This document shows positions 1 to 6,262 of a stretch of 6,392 bases of DNA, piece after piece. Source of the stretch: an uncultured Gemmatimonadota bacterium (GTDB taxonomy: Bacteria; Gemmatimonadota; Gemmatimonadetes; Gemmatimonadales; Gemmatimonadaceae); NCBI GenBank assembly GCA_946479015.1, contig CAMLEQ010000228.1:1-6392 (forward strand), written 5' to 3'. The notes under the pieces are model-generated. The model had not been told where the DNA came from. It saw only the letters and a list, made by a program, of their open reading frames with translations, and ran no database searches. Made by a program: the position numbers and the translations under genes. Positions within the stretch are counted from its first letter, which is position 1. Every line of letters starts with the position of its first letter.

Positions 1-867
1 CATCGCGATCACGTTGTGCTGGATGAGCCGGTCCATCCCCGCGATGCCGATGGCGGAGAGGAGCCCGCCGATCGTGGTCGGGATCAGGCAGACGAGCAGG
101 GCGATGAGGACGGGCACCGATGGCGCCGCGCCGCTGTACCGCGCGAAGGACGCGAGCGTCGCCACGGCGAGGAGAAAGATGATCGTGAGCCCCGAGAGGA
201 GAATCGTGAGCGCGATCTCGTTCGGCGTCTTCCGCCGCTGCGCGCCTTCCACGAGCGCGATCATCCGGTCGATGAAGGTCTCCCCCGGGTTGGCGGTGAT
301 GCGGATCACGAGCCAGTCGGAGAGCACGCGCGTCCCGCCGGTGACCGCCGAGCGGTCGCCGCCGGACTCGCGGATCACGGGCGCGGACTCGCCGGTGATC
401 GCCGACTCGTCCACGGACGCCACCCCCTCGACGACCTCGCCGTCGCCAGGGATGACGTCGCCCGCGCCGCAGAGCACGAAGTCTCCCCGCCGGAGCGCCG
501 GCGCCGGCACCGGCTCCCCGGAGAGATGGTCCGTCGGGTCCTCGAGGCGCTTCGCCATCGTGTGCGTGCGCGTGGCGCGCAGGCTGTCCGCCTGCGCCTT
601 GCCGCGCCCCTCGGCCATCGCCTCGGCGACGTTGGCGAAGTACACCGTGAACCAGAGCCAGAGCGCGAGCTGGAGCGTGAAGCCGACGCTCCCCTGGCGC
701 GTGATGATGTCGCGCGCGAGCGCCAGCGTGGTGAGCGCGCTGCCCACGAGCACCACGAACATCACCGGGTTCCGCACCATGTGGCGCGGATGGAGCTTCC
801 CGAACGCGTCGCGCAGGGCGCGCCGGACGATCGGTGGATCGAACAGCGGACGCTGGGTGAGGGCCAT
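1..867 (-). CDS. kdpB: KdpB, ATP-hydrolysing subunit of the potassium pump (partial, N-terminal 289 residues)
   Basis: KdpB is the P-type ATPase subunit of KdpFABC, an inner-membrane pump that drives K+ uptake at very low external potassium. Translating the minus strand from the ATG at 867 gives an uninterrupted 289-codon frame to the window edge. Visible parts are two early membrane helices (about residues 35-52 and 62-82), the actuator domain with its TGES motif at 158-161, and the next two helices (about 218-240 and 250-272) with the ion-pathway motif CLIPTTIGG at 260-268. In E. coli the serine of TGES is an inhibitory phosphorylation site, and it is kept here. The frame stops at '...NVIAM', shortly before the expected DKTGT phosphorylation loop, so the catalytic half lies outside the window. 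The start is supported by GGGGAGG at 878-884, 10 bases upstream inside kdpA. One base separates the kdpA stop from this ATG. Confidence 0.97.
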   Translation of the reverse strand, partial: MALTQRPLFDPPIVRRALRDAFGKLHPRHMVRNPVMFVVLVGSALTTLALARDIITRQGSVGFTLQLALWLWFTVYFANVAEAMAEGRGKAQADSLRATRTHTMAKRLEDPTDHLSGEPVPAPALRRGDFVLCGAGDVIPGDGEVVEGVASVDESAITGESAPVIRESGGDRSAVTGGTRVLSDWLVIRITANPGETFIDRMIALVEGAQRRKTPNEIALTILLSGLTIIFLLAVATLASFARYSGAAPSVPVLIALLVCLIPTTIGGLLSAIGIAGMDRLIQHNVIAM

Positions 868-868
868 G

Positions 869-2584
869 TCAGAAGAGCCTCCCCGCCTGCATGAGGAAGT
901 GCTCGACGATCGGGCCCAGCGCGAGCGCCGGGAAGAACGTGAGGGCGCCCACGATGACGATCACCGCCACGAGGAGCGCGACGAAGATCGGTGTGTTCAC
1001 GGGGAAGGTGCCCGCGGACTCGGCGACGGTCCTCTTCTCGGAGAGAAAGCCCGCGAGCGCCAGCATCGGCACCATCATCGCGAAGCGCCCGATGAGCGTG
1101 TTCAGGCCGAGGAGCGTGTTGTAGTAGTACGTCGAGCCCGTGAGCCCGGCGAACGCGCTCCCGTTGTTCCCCGCCGTGGAGCTGAACGCGTAGAGGATCT
1201 CGGAAAGCCCGTGCGGCCCCGCGTTGGCGAGTCCGGCGAGGCCGCCGTGGAGCACCGCGGATGCGCCGGAGAGCGTGAGGATCGCCGCGGGGAAGACGAG
1301 CACGTACAGCATCGCCATCTGCACCTCGCGCGTCTGGATCTTCTTGCCCAGGTACTCCGGCGTGCGTCCCACCATGAGTCCCGCGATGAACACCGTGAGC
1401 ACGACCATCACGAGGATCCCGTAGAGCCCGGCACCGACGCCCCCGAACACGACCTCGCCGAGCTGGATGTTCAGCAGTGGCACCAGCCCGCCGAGCGGCG
1501 TGAAGGAATCGTGCATGGAGTTCACCGCGCCGCAGCTCGCATCGGTGGTCACCGTGGCATAGAGCGCGGAGGTGGCGATCCCGAAGCGGACCTCCTTCCC
1601 CTCCATGTTCCCGCCTGGGTTCGTCGCCGTCGTGGCGACGTCGATCCCGCGCGACTCGTGGATGGGATTCCCGCGCGCCTCGGACCAGTACGCGATCGTG
1701 ACACCGGCGAGAAAGAGCACGTACATGGCGGCCAGCACCGCCCAGCCGTGGCGCTGGTCGTTCACCATCCGCCCCAGCAGATAGGTGAGCGCCGCCGGGA
1801 TGGCGAAGATCGCCAGCATCGACCAGAGATTCGTCCACGGCGTCGGGTTCTCGAACGGGTGCGCGGCGTTCGCGTTGAAGAAGCCGCCGCCGTTCGTCCC
1901 GAGCTGCTTGATCGCCTCCTGGCTCGCCACGGGACCCATCGCGAGCACCTGCTTCGCTCCCTCGAGCGTGGTGACCGTCCGGTACGGTGCGAAGCTCTGG
2001 ATCATCCCCTGCTGCACGAAGAGGAGCGCGAGCAGGAGGGAGAGGGGGAGCAGCACGTAGAGCGTACCGCGGGTGAGGTCGACCCAGAAGTTGCCGATGC
2101 GTCCGGCCGAGCGTCGTGCGATCCCGCGCACGAGCGCCACCGCCGCGGCCATCCCCACGGCGGCCGAGGCGAAGTTGTGGAACGCGAGCTGGGTCATCTG
2201 CGAGAAGTACGACATCGTCGTCTCTCCGCTGTACGACTGCCAGTTCGTGTTCGTCGTGAACGACGCCGCCGTCTCGAACGCCTGCCGGTCCACCACCGAG
2301 GCACGGTGGAACGGGTCGAGCGGGAGCACGTGCTGCGTCCGGAGCACCAGATACGTCAGCAGCATCGAGGCCGCGCTGAAGAGGAGCAGCGCCCCCGCGT
2401 AGCGCGTCCAGTGCTGGTCCTCAGCGGAGTCGACCCCGCACACCCGGTAGATCAGCTGCTCCACCGGCGCGAGCCACCGCGTGGAGCCGTCGTAGACGCG
2501 CACCAGGTAGATCCCGAGGGGCTTCGTGATCACCAGCACCAGGAGCGCGAAGAGTACGATCTGTGACCAGCCGCCGATCGTCAT
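869..2584 (-). CDS. kdpA: KdpA, potassium-binding and translocating subunit
   Basis: KdpA is the channel-like membrane subunit that selects and binds K+ from the periplasmic side in the KdpFABC complex. The product is 571 residues, close to the E. coli protein (557). It is strongly hydrophobic, with about ten membrane segments, and carries the four conserved pore-loop signatures of the superfamily of K+ transporters: [12 protein letters not shown] (110-121), [10 protein letters not shown] (230-239), [15 protein letters not shown] (352-366) and [11 protein letters not shown] (470-480). The start is set by homology of [12 protein letters not shown] to the KdpA N-terminus and by GGAG at 2595-2598, 10 bases upstream. 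An in-frame ATG exists at 2653, but it would add a non-membrane, low-complexity extension overlapping kdpF. The gene begins one base after the kdpF stop and ends one base before kdpB, so translational coupling is likely. No truncation or frameshift is visible. Confidence 0.98.
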   Translation of the reverse strand: MTIGGWSQIVLFALLVLVITKPLGIYLVRVYDGSTRWLAPVEQLIYRVCGVDSAEDQHWTRYAGALLLFSAASMLLTYLVLRTQHVLPLDPFHRASVVDRQAFETAASFTTNTNWQSYSGETTMSYFSQMTQLAFHNFASAAVGMAAAVALVRGIARRSAGRIGNFWVDLTRGTLYVLLPLSLLLALLFVQQGMIQSFAPYRTVTTLEGAKQVLAMGPVASQEAIKQLGTNGGGFFNANAAHPFENPTPWTNLWSMLAIFAIPAALTYLLGRMVNDQRHGWAVLAAMYVLFLAGVTIAYWSEARGNPIHESRGIDVATTATNPGGNMEGKEVRFGIATSALYATVTTDASCGAVNSMHDSFTPLGGLVPLLNIQLGEVVFGGVGAGLYGILVMVVLTVFIAGLMVGRTPEYLGKKIQTREVQMAMLYVLVFPAAILTLSGASAVLHGGLAGLANAGPHGLSEILYAFSSTAGNNGSAFAGLTGSTYYYNTLLGLNTLIGRFAMMVPMLALAGFLSEKRTVAESAGTFPVNTPIFVALLVAVIVIVGALTFFPALALGPIVEHFLMQAGRLF

Positions 2585-2585
2585 G

Positions 2586-2675
2586 TCAGAATCGCTCCGG
2601 GCGCAGCAGCGTGTAGACGAGGTACACGAGGAGGAGCACGGTTGCCGCTCCACCGATCGTCAGGTCGAGCGTCAT
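2586..2675 (-). CDS. kdpF: KdpF, small stabilising subunit of the Kdp pump
   Basis: KdpF is a very small single-span peptide that stabilises the KdpABC complex in the membrane. The ORF encodes 29 residues, the same length as E. coli KdpF. It has one helix (about residues 6-24) containing LVYLVYTLL, followed by the charged end RPERF. The pattern YLVYxLL...xxF matches the KdpF family. The start ATG at 2675 is preceded by GGAGAG (2684-2689) with an 8-base spacer. The start codon overlaps the stop of the preceding 38-codon ORF as ATGA, and its own TGA is one base from the kdpA ATG. Position directly before kdpA is the usual kdpFABC arrangement. Confidence rests on family pattern, size and context together. 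Confidence 0.93.
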   Translation of the reverse strand: MTLDLTIGGAATVLLLVYLVYTLLRPERF

Positions 2676-2788
2676 GGCTCGCGCTCTCCGCTCTGCGTGC
2701 GGCGGCCGAGGCGATCGCACCCGGCCACGTAGGCGACCATCGCCGCGAAGAACGCGACGGTGGCGAGGATGTACACGACGTCCATCAT
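2672..2788 (-). CDS. Unnamed 38-residue single-helix membrane protein ahead of kdpF
   Basis: This short ORF starts with two ATG codons in a row (2788 and 2785). It has one hydrophobic segment of about 20 residues (3-22, beginning DVVYILATVAFFAAMVAY), a cysteine at 24, then an arginine-rich tail (CDRLGRR). The first ATG is preferred because GGAGG at 2798-2802 lies 9 bases upstream. The frame ends in TGA overlapping the kdpF ATG as ATGA, a classic coupling junction, which is strong evidence that it is translated. The predicted orientation is N-terminus outside and basic tail in the cytoplasm. I recall similar unnamed mini-proteins with an FFA...Y...C..L pattern before kdpF in other high-GC bacteria, but cannot confirm that here. 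Its role is unknown. A second small Kdp subunit or assembly factor is a reasonable guess. It could also be a leader peptide, though the conserved-looking helix argues against that. Confidence 0.75.
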   Translation of the reverse strand: MMDVVYILATVAFFAAMVAYVAGCDRLGRRTQSGEREP

Positions 2789-2910
2789 GACGAGGGACCT
2801 CCACGACGTGCGGCGCGAGGCCGCTCAGATGGCCGATGACGCGACGCCGGTCTCGGCGCGCATCGTACGCTACCGGGACCGGCGTGGAGACCGCGCCATC
2901 GAGCCGGGGC
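2789..2910 (-). promoter_or_regulatory. Intergenic region with inverted repeat; candidate promoter/operator of the kdp structural genes
   Basis: This 122-bp gap separates the kinase stop from the small-ORF/kdpF/A/B block and is the longest spacer inside the Kdp locus. It contains an 11-bp inverted repeat with one mismatch: ACGCCGGTCTC at 2844-2854 and GGGACCGGCGT at 2875-2885, with a 20-base centre. The centre holds TACGAT on the minus strand (2862-2867), which resembles a -10 box. A weak -35-like TCTCCA (2885-2890) lies 17 bases upstream and overlaps one arm. The arms are about 31 bp apart centre to centre, near three helical turns, which would suit a dimeric regulator such as KdpE. The inverted repeat is directly visible; promoter and KdpE binding are inference. 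The E. coli KdpE site is AT-rich and unlike this one. Confidence 0.35.
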
Positions 2911-4518
2911 TCAGGCGTGGAGATGTCGTGGAGATGTTCCGGGTGGGGGTTCCCCCGACGGATCGCGTGGGGCCGCGGGGAGACGCAGCGTGAACACGCT
3001 CCCCCCGCCGGCGCGCGGCGAGTACGTCAGGGTTCCCCCCTGCACCTCGGCCAACTGTCGCGCGATCGAGAGTCCGAGTCCGGCGCCGCCGACGTCCGGG
3101 GGCGCGCCCGGCGGGCGGTAGAACGGCTCGAAGATTCGCTCGGCCTCCGCGGGCGGGATCCCCGGCCCGCGATCGGCGACGCGCACGACGATCGCGCCGT
3201 CCTCCTCGGACGCGATGATCTCGATCGGCGATTCCCCCGGCGCGTACTTGGCCGCGTTCACCACGAGGTTGGTGAGGATGCGCAGCGTGTGCACGAAGTC
3301 GAATCGGCCGATCGTCACCGGCGAGCCGGTGGGGAGCGACACGCGCAGGGGTCTGGCGCCGAGCGAGGGCTCCACCTGCTGCACCAGCGCGCCGAGCAGG
3401 TCGTCCACCGCATTGGGCTCCGCGCGCACCGCGAGTGCCCCCGCGGTGAGCCGCGAGAGGTCGAGCAGATCCGCCACCAGCCGGTTCAGTCGCTCGGCTT
3501 CCTGCTCGATGATCTCCGTGCGCACGTCCCCGTGCTCGGAGAGGTCGTGCGCCAGCGCCCGGATGGTGGTGAGCGGCGTCCGCAGGTCGTGCGACACGGA
3601 CGCGATGAGCGCGTCCTTGAGCCGGTCGGCCTCGCGCAGCGCCTCGGCGTGCTCCGCTTCCGCGGAGAGCCGGACGCGCTCCACGCCGAGGGCGGCGTAG
3701 TACGAGATGGCGTCGAGGAGCCGCCACCGCTCGGCGTCCAGCCGGATTCCCTCGTCGCGCTCCAGCCGGAGCACTCCCACCGTGCGCCCCTGCACCTGGA
3801 GGGGGAGGGCGAGGGCGACCGCCTGTCCGGTGGCGAGCAGGAGCCGCTCCGGCTCGCCGGGGCGAGCGGAGCCCAGTCGCGTGGTACCGTCGCGCCGCTC
3901 GAGGACGGCGGTGCCATGCCCCACCACCCATTCCATGAGCTCGTCCGGCGCCCGGCGAGGAAGCATGGGTGGAGCGGCGGCGGGGTCATCCGCGCGGGCG
4001 CCGAGGCGGAGCGGTGCGGCCGCGTCGCGCGGGAGATAGATCTGGCAGTGCGCCGCCCCGGTGCTCTCGCGGATGACGGCGGCGATGGCGGTGAGCGCAT
4101 CCTCCGCGCGCCCCACGTTCAACGTCTCCGCGCCGAGCGCCGCGAGGCGGTTGATCTCCTCCGCTCGCTCCTGTGCCACGCGCGCCTGCTCCTGCGCGCG
4201 GTAGAGGAGCTGCGCCGCCACGATGCTGGTGAGCAGGTACGCCACGAGCACGAGCCAGTCCAGCGGGTTCGCCACCACCAGCGTTCCGTGCGGGGAGAGG
4301 AAGAACCAGTCGAAGAGCAGGAAGGAGGCGGCGGCGAGCCCGAGGCCGAGCGCGCGCCCGCCCGCGGCGCTCCCACCGAGCACGACGAGCAGGAACACGA
4401 GCGCGACGTGCCCCTCGCCGAGGTGCGAGCGGACGGCGAGCATGGCGACCGTGGCCGCGAGGAGCACCGCGCTCCACACGAGCGGCACCATCGGGCGCCG
4501 GGCACGCGTGGCTGGCAT
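2911..4518 (-). CDS. kdpD: KdpD-type sensor histidine kinase lacking the N-terminal KdpD/Usp sensor domain
   Basis: This is the sensor kinase expected to phosphorylate KdpE. The 535-residue product starts with four close membrane helices (about 12-29, 37-54, 57-74, 86-106) typical of DUF4118, the KdpD membrane domain. A helical linker (107-130) and a GAF-like domain (about 130-285) follow. The kinase core has the H box SVSHDLRTPL with phospho-acceptor His310, the N box NLVVNAAKYAP (417-427), G1 DRGPGIP (449-455), the F box FEPFYR (463-468) and G2 GGAGLGL (477-483). E. coli KdpD is about 890 residues; here the cytoplasmic N-terminal KdpD and Usp domains are absent. They cannot lie upstream, since the kdpE stop is only 7 bases before this ATG. 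No clear Shine-Dalgarno precedes the start, so translation may depend on kdpE. ATG at 4491 is an alternative start. The last 20 residues are a proline-rich tail. Confidence 0.93.
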   Translation of the reverse strand: MPATRARRPMVPLVWSAVLLAATVAMLAVRSHLGEGHVALVFLLVVLGGSAAGGRALGLGLAAASFLLFDWFFLSPHGTLVVANPLDWLVLVAYLLTSIVAAQLLYRAQEQARVAQERAEEINRLAALGAETLNVGRAEDALTAIAAVIRESTGAAHCQIYLPRDAAAPLRLGARADDPAAAPPMLPRRAPDELMEWVVGHGTAVLERRDGTTRLGSARPGEPERLLLATGQAVALALPLQVQGRTVGVLRLERDEGIRLDAERWRLLDAISYYAALGVERVRLSAEAEHAEALREADRLKDALIASVSHDLRTPLTTIRALAHDLSEHGDVRTEIIEQEAERLNRLVADLLDLSRLTAGALAVRAEPNAVDDLLGALVQQVEPSLGARPLRVSLPTGSPVTIGRFDFVHTLRILTNLVVNAAKYAPGESPIEIIASEEDGAIVVRVADRGPGIPPAEAERIFEPFYRPPGAPPDVGGAGLGLSIARQLAEVQGGTLTYSPRAGGGSVFTLRLPAAPRDPSGEPPPGTSPRHLHA

Positions 4519-4525
4519 GGTGGCG

Positions 4526-5221
4526 CTAGATGATGTTGAACCGGTAGCCGACGCCCGGTTCGGTCGCGATGTAGCGAGGGCGCACGATGTCGTCCTCGAT
4601 CTTCTGTCGGAGATGCGAGATGTGCGTGCGCAGGTACTGCTGCGCATCGCCGTACGGGCGGCCGGTCCACACGGCCTCGTAGAGCTGGCGGTGCGTGAGC
4701 GTGCGTCCGGCCTGCGTGGCGAGCGCCCGCAGCAGCTCCCATTCGATGGGCGTCAGATGGACCGGCAGCCCGCGCACGGCGACGCTCCGGGCGAGCAGAT
4801 CGATGGCCAGCTCGCCGGAACTGATCTTCGTGGAGCCGCTGCCGCTCTCCGACACCGCGGCCCGCCGGAGCAGGGCGCGCACGCGTGCCTTGAACTCGAC
4901 GGGGCTGAACGGCTTGGTGACGTAGTCGTCGGCACCGGCGTCGAGGAGCGTGGCCTTCTCGTCGTCCGAGTGCCGGGCGGAGAGCACGAGGATCGGCGCG
5001 TGCGACCACGTCCGGATCTCCCGGCACACCTCGAGGCCCTGGAGATCGGGCAGGCCGAGGTCGAGCACGATGAGCGCGGGGCGCTCGGCGGCGGCGAGGT
5101 CGAGCCCCTGCGAGCCAGAGGCGGCCTCGAGCACCCTCGTGTCGTCGGAGGCGAGCGCGTTCCGGACCACCCTGCGGATCTGCGGCTCGTCGTCGATGAC
5201 GAGGAGCGTCTGCTTGGGCAT
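4526..5221 (-). CDS. kdpE: KdpE, OmpR/PhoB-type response regulator
   Basis: This is the DNA-binding partner of the KdpD-type kinase, which activates kdp transcription when phosphorylated. The 231-residue product has a receiver domain (1-120) with acidic residues Asp10 and Asp11, phospho-acceptor Asp54 in IVLDLGLPD, Ser81 and Lys103 in VTKPFSP. A serine-rich linker (about 124-134) leads to a winged-helix DNA-binding domain (about 136-231) with HLTPIEWELL, a recognition-helix stretch YLRTHISHLRQKI and the wing YIATEPGVGYRF. Length and the N-terminus (LLVIDDEPQIRR) fit KdpE (225 in E. coli). The frame stays open far upstream, but the receiver begins at this ATG, so it is the chosen start. No Shine-Dalgarno is visible upstream, which suggests weak or leaderless-like initiation. 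Assignment to KdpE rather than another OmpR member rests mainly on its neighbours. Confidence 0.94.
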   Translation of the reverse strand: MPKQTLLVIDDEPQIRRVVRNALASDDTRVLEAASGSQGLDLAAAERPALIVLDLGLPDLQGLEVCREIRTWSHAPILVLSARHSDDEKATLLDAGADDYVTKPFSPVEFKARVRALLRRAAVSESGSGSTKISSGELAIDLLARSVAVRGLPVHLTPIEWELLRALATQAGRTLTHRQLYEAVWTGRPYGDAQQYLRTHISHLRQKIEDDIVRPRYIATEPGVGYRFNII

Positions 5222-5292
5222 GACAGGATGATCGCGGCGCGGGGGCGCCGGGGGAAGGCGTCCCAGGACGAGCCGTCCCGGGACGCGGGACG
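5222..5292. repeat. Short GC-rich spacer with clustered palindromes upstream of kdpE
   Basis: The 71-bp gap between the TonB-C-like gene and kdpE holds several dyads: GGCGC/GCGCC around a 4-base loop (5236-5249), CGTCCCAGGACG (5259-5270), and the perfect 12-bp palindrome CGTCCCGGGACG (5274-5285). A further GGGACG follows at 5287-5292. The two CGTCC...GGACG elements start 15 bp apart. An alternative single hairpin pairs GCGTCCC (5258-5264) with GGGACGC (5280-5286). There is no T-tract on the minus strand, so a standard intrinsic terminator is not supported. The elements could be an operator for kdpE, an RNA structure in its leader, or an untidy terminator for the preceding gene. The symmetry is directly seen; any function is inference. 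Confidence 0.4.
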
Positions 5293-6117
5293 TCAATGCC
5301 CGCCGGGGAGGATGCGCTCCGGGTTCACGCGCATGCGCATGTTGCTCTCCAGGGTGAACGACATGATCGCGCGCGTGGGCACCGGATGGCCGCCGCGCAT
5401 CCCCGGCGTGAAGGGCCAGCCACCCACCACCTTGGCGAAGCGCGCGGCGATGCGCGGGTCGTCGCAGTCGTACACCGCGACGGTGCTCGGATCGATGTGG
5501 CCGAGCGTGTCCACCACGAAGGAGAGCGTGACGCGGCCGCCGAGGCTGTAGTCGGGGATCACGTCGCCGATGCGCTGGAACTCGGCGCCCTCCGGCTGCT
5601 TGTCCACCTCCCACGCCTCGTACACGCGCGGGCCGGCCACGAGGTCGCGCTTGCGCCAGAGCTTGTCCGCCTCGTCGACGCTCCTGTCGAGCGCCTTCGC
5701 GAAGTCGCGCGCGTACTCGATGGGGAGCCACGCGGCGATGGGCTGGTCGAACGGGGGCGCTGTGAGGCGGAGGCCGTACATGCGACGCCCCTCGAGCGTG
5801 CGGACGAGGAAGCGCATCTCGTTCCCGCCGCGCCCCGTGACCGTGCGCGTCTCGGCGTCGCCGCCATCCTCGCGCTCCAGGAGGGAGTCGAGGGAGGGGA
5901 GCCACGCGGCGACGGAGTCGGGGGGGAACCACGAGAGCGCCCAGTGTCCGCCATCGGCGGTGAGATAGATCTCGACGCCGGTGGGGCGCTCGACGCCCAC
6001 GTGCACCACGACCGGGTCCCACTGAAAGCGCCGCACATCGGCGCGCGGCCGCTGCGCCTGCGCGGAGCCGGCGCAGAGCAGGGCGAGGAAAGCGACTACG
6101 GCGAGGGAACGTCTCAC
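5293..6117 (-). CDS. Secreted protein with TonB C-terminal-like domain
   Basis: The product is 274 residues from a GTG start at 6117. It opens with a signal peptide: MRR, a hydrophobic core (SLAVVAFLALLCAG) and a likely signal-peptidase-I cut after AQA (about residue 21). The cysteine at 15 does not fit a lipobox, so a lipoprotein is unlikely. The middle (about 25-180) is acidic and unrecognised. Residues about 185-258 resemble the TonB C-terminal fold: GGRVTLSFVVDTLGHIDP, then a conserved-looking GGWPFTPG, GHPVPTRAIM and SFTLE. The protein lacks TonB's membrane anchor and proline-rich spacer, so it is probably a free periplasmic or exported protein and not an energy transducer. The GTG start is preferred over the upstream ATG at 6210 because it places the signal peptide at the N-terminus and has GAGGT at 6122-6126 close upstream. 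It lies 71 bp before kdpE on the same strand, but no link to potassium is evident. Confidence 0.8.
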   Translation of the reverse strand: MRRSLAVVAFLALLCAGSAQAQRPRADVRRFQWDPVVVHVGVERPTGVEIYLTADGGHWALSWFPPDSVAAWLPSLDSLLEREDGGDAETRTVTGRGGNEMRFLVRTLEGRRMYGLRLTAPPFDQPIAAWLPIEYARDFAKALDRSVDEADKLWRKRDLVAGPRVYEAWEVDKQPEGAEFQRIGDVIPDYSLGGRVTLSFVVDTLGHIDPSTVAVYDCDDPRIAARFAKVVGGWPFTPGMRGGHPVPTRAIMSFTLESNMRMRVNPERILPGGH

Positions 6118-6167
6118 GATGACCTCATCGTTCGGGAAAGCGCGCACGGCGTCGTGGCGCTGCCTCA

Positions 6168-6197
6168 CTACTAGCGTCGAGCATCCGTGGAGCGCAA
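6168..6197 (-). promoter_or_regulatory. Weak promoter candidate upstream of the TonB-C-like gene
   Basis: On the minus strand, TTGCGC (6192-6197) matches four of six bases of a -35 box. It is followed, after 18 bases, by TAGTAG (6168-6173), which matches only three of six bases of a -10 box. This would leave a leader of roughly 45 bases before the GTG at 6117. No competing signal is clearer between 6118 and 6262, and no gene or RNA was recognised there. In such GC-rich DNA chance matches are common, so this is only a placement hint. Confidence 0.2.
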
Positions 6198-6262
6198 GGG
6201 CGTAGGCCATGGCCGCTCGACCACCCGTCGTGCCGAGCGCCGGCGGGGCGGGGCGCCTAGTG

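Noticed and set aside
14..2566. 850-codon open frame on the plus strand across kdpB, kdpA and kdpF
   Set aside because: It is antisense to three well-conserved genes, and its translation is arginine-, histidine- and glutamate-rich low-complexity sequence, as expected from a GC-rich third-position bias. No domain is recognisable.
2789..2910. A c-di-AMP or other potassium-related riboswitch before the pump genes
   Set aside because: The gap is only 122 bases, part of which is needed for promoter and ribosome site, and I could not recognise the conserved core of any known riboswitch.
2836..4533. 565-codon open frame on the plus strand opposite the histidine kinase
   Set aside because: It is a shadow of the kinase gene: charged low-complexity product, no motif, and no ribosome site, while the opposite strand has all kinase boxes intact.
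5260..5268. GTCCCAGGA shared between the kdpE leader palindrome and the complement of the 34-bp repeat
   Set aside because: A 9-base match in DNA of this GC content is easily due to chance, and the surrounding bases do not match.
5222..5292. Intrinsic terminator after the TonB-C-like gene
   Set aside because: Hairpins are present but no T-run follows on the minus strand, so a standard rho-independent terminator is not supported.
5296..6174. 292-codon plus-strand frame opposite the TonB-C-like gene
   Set aside because: The translation is a biased string rich in Arg, Glu, His and Ala. The minus-strand frame has a proper signal peptide, ribosome site and domain.
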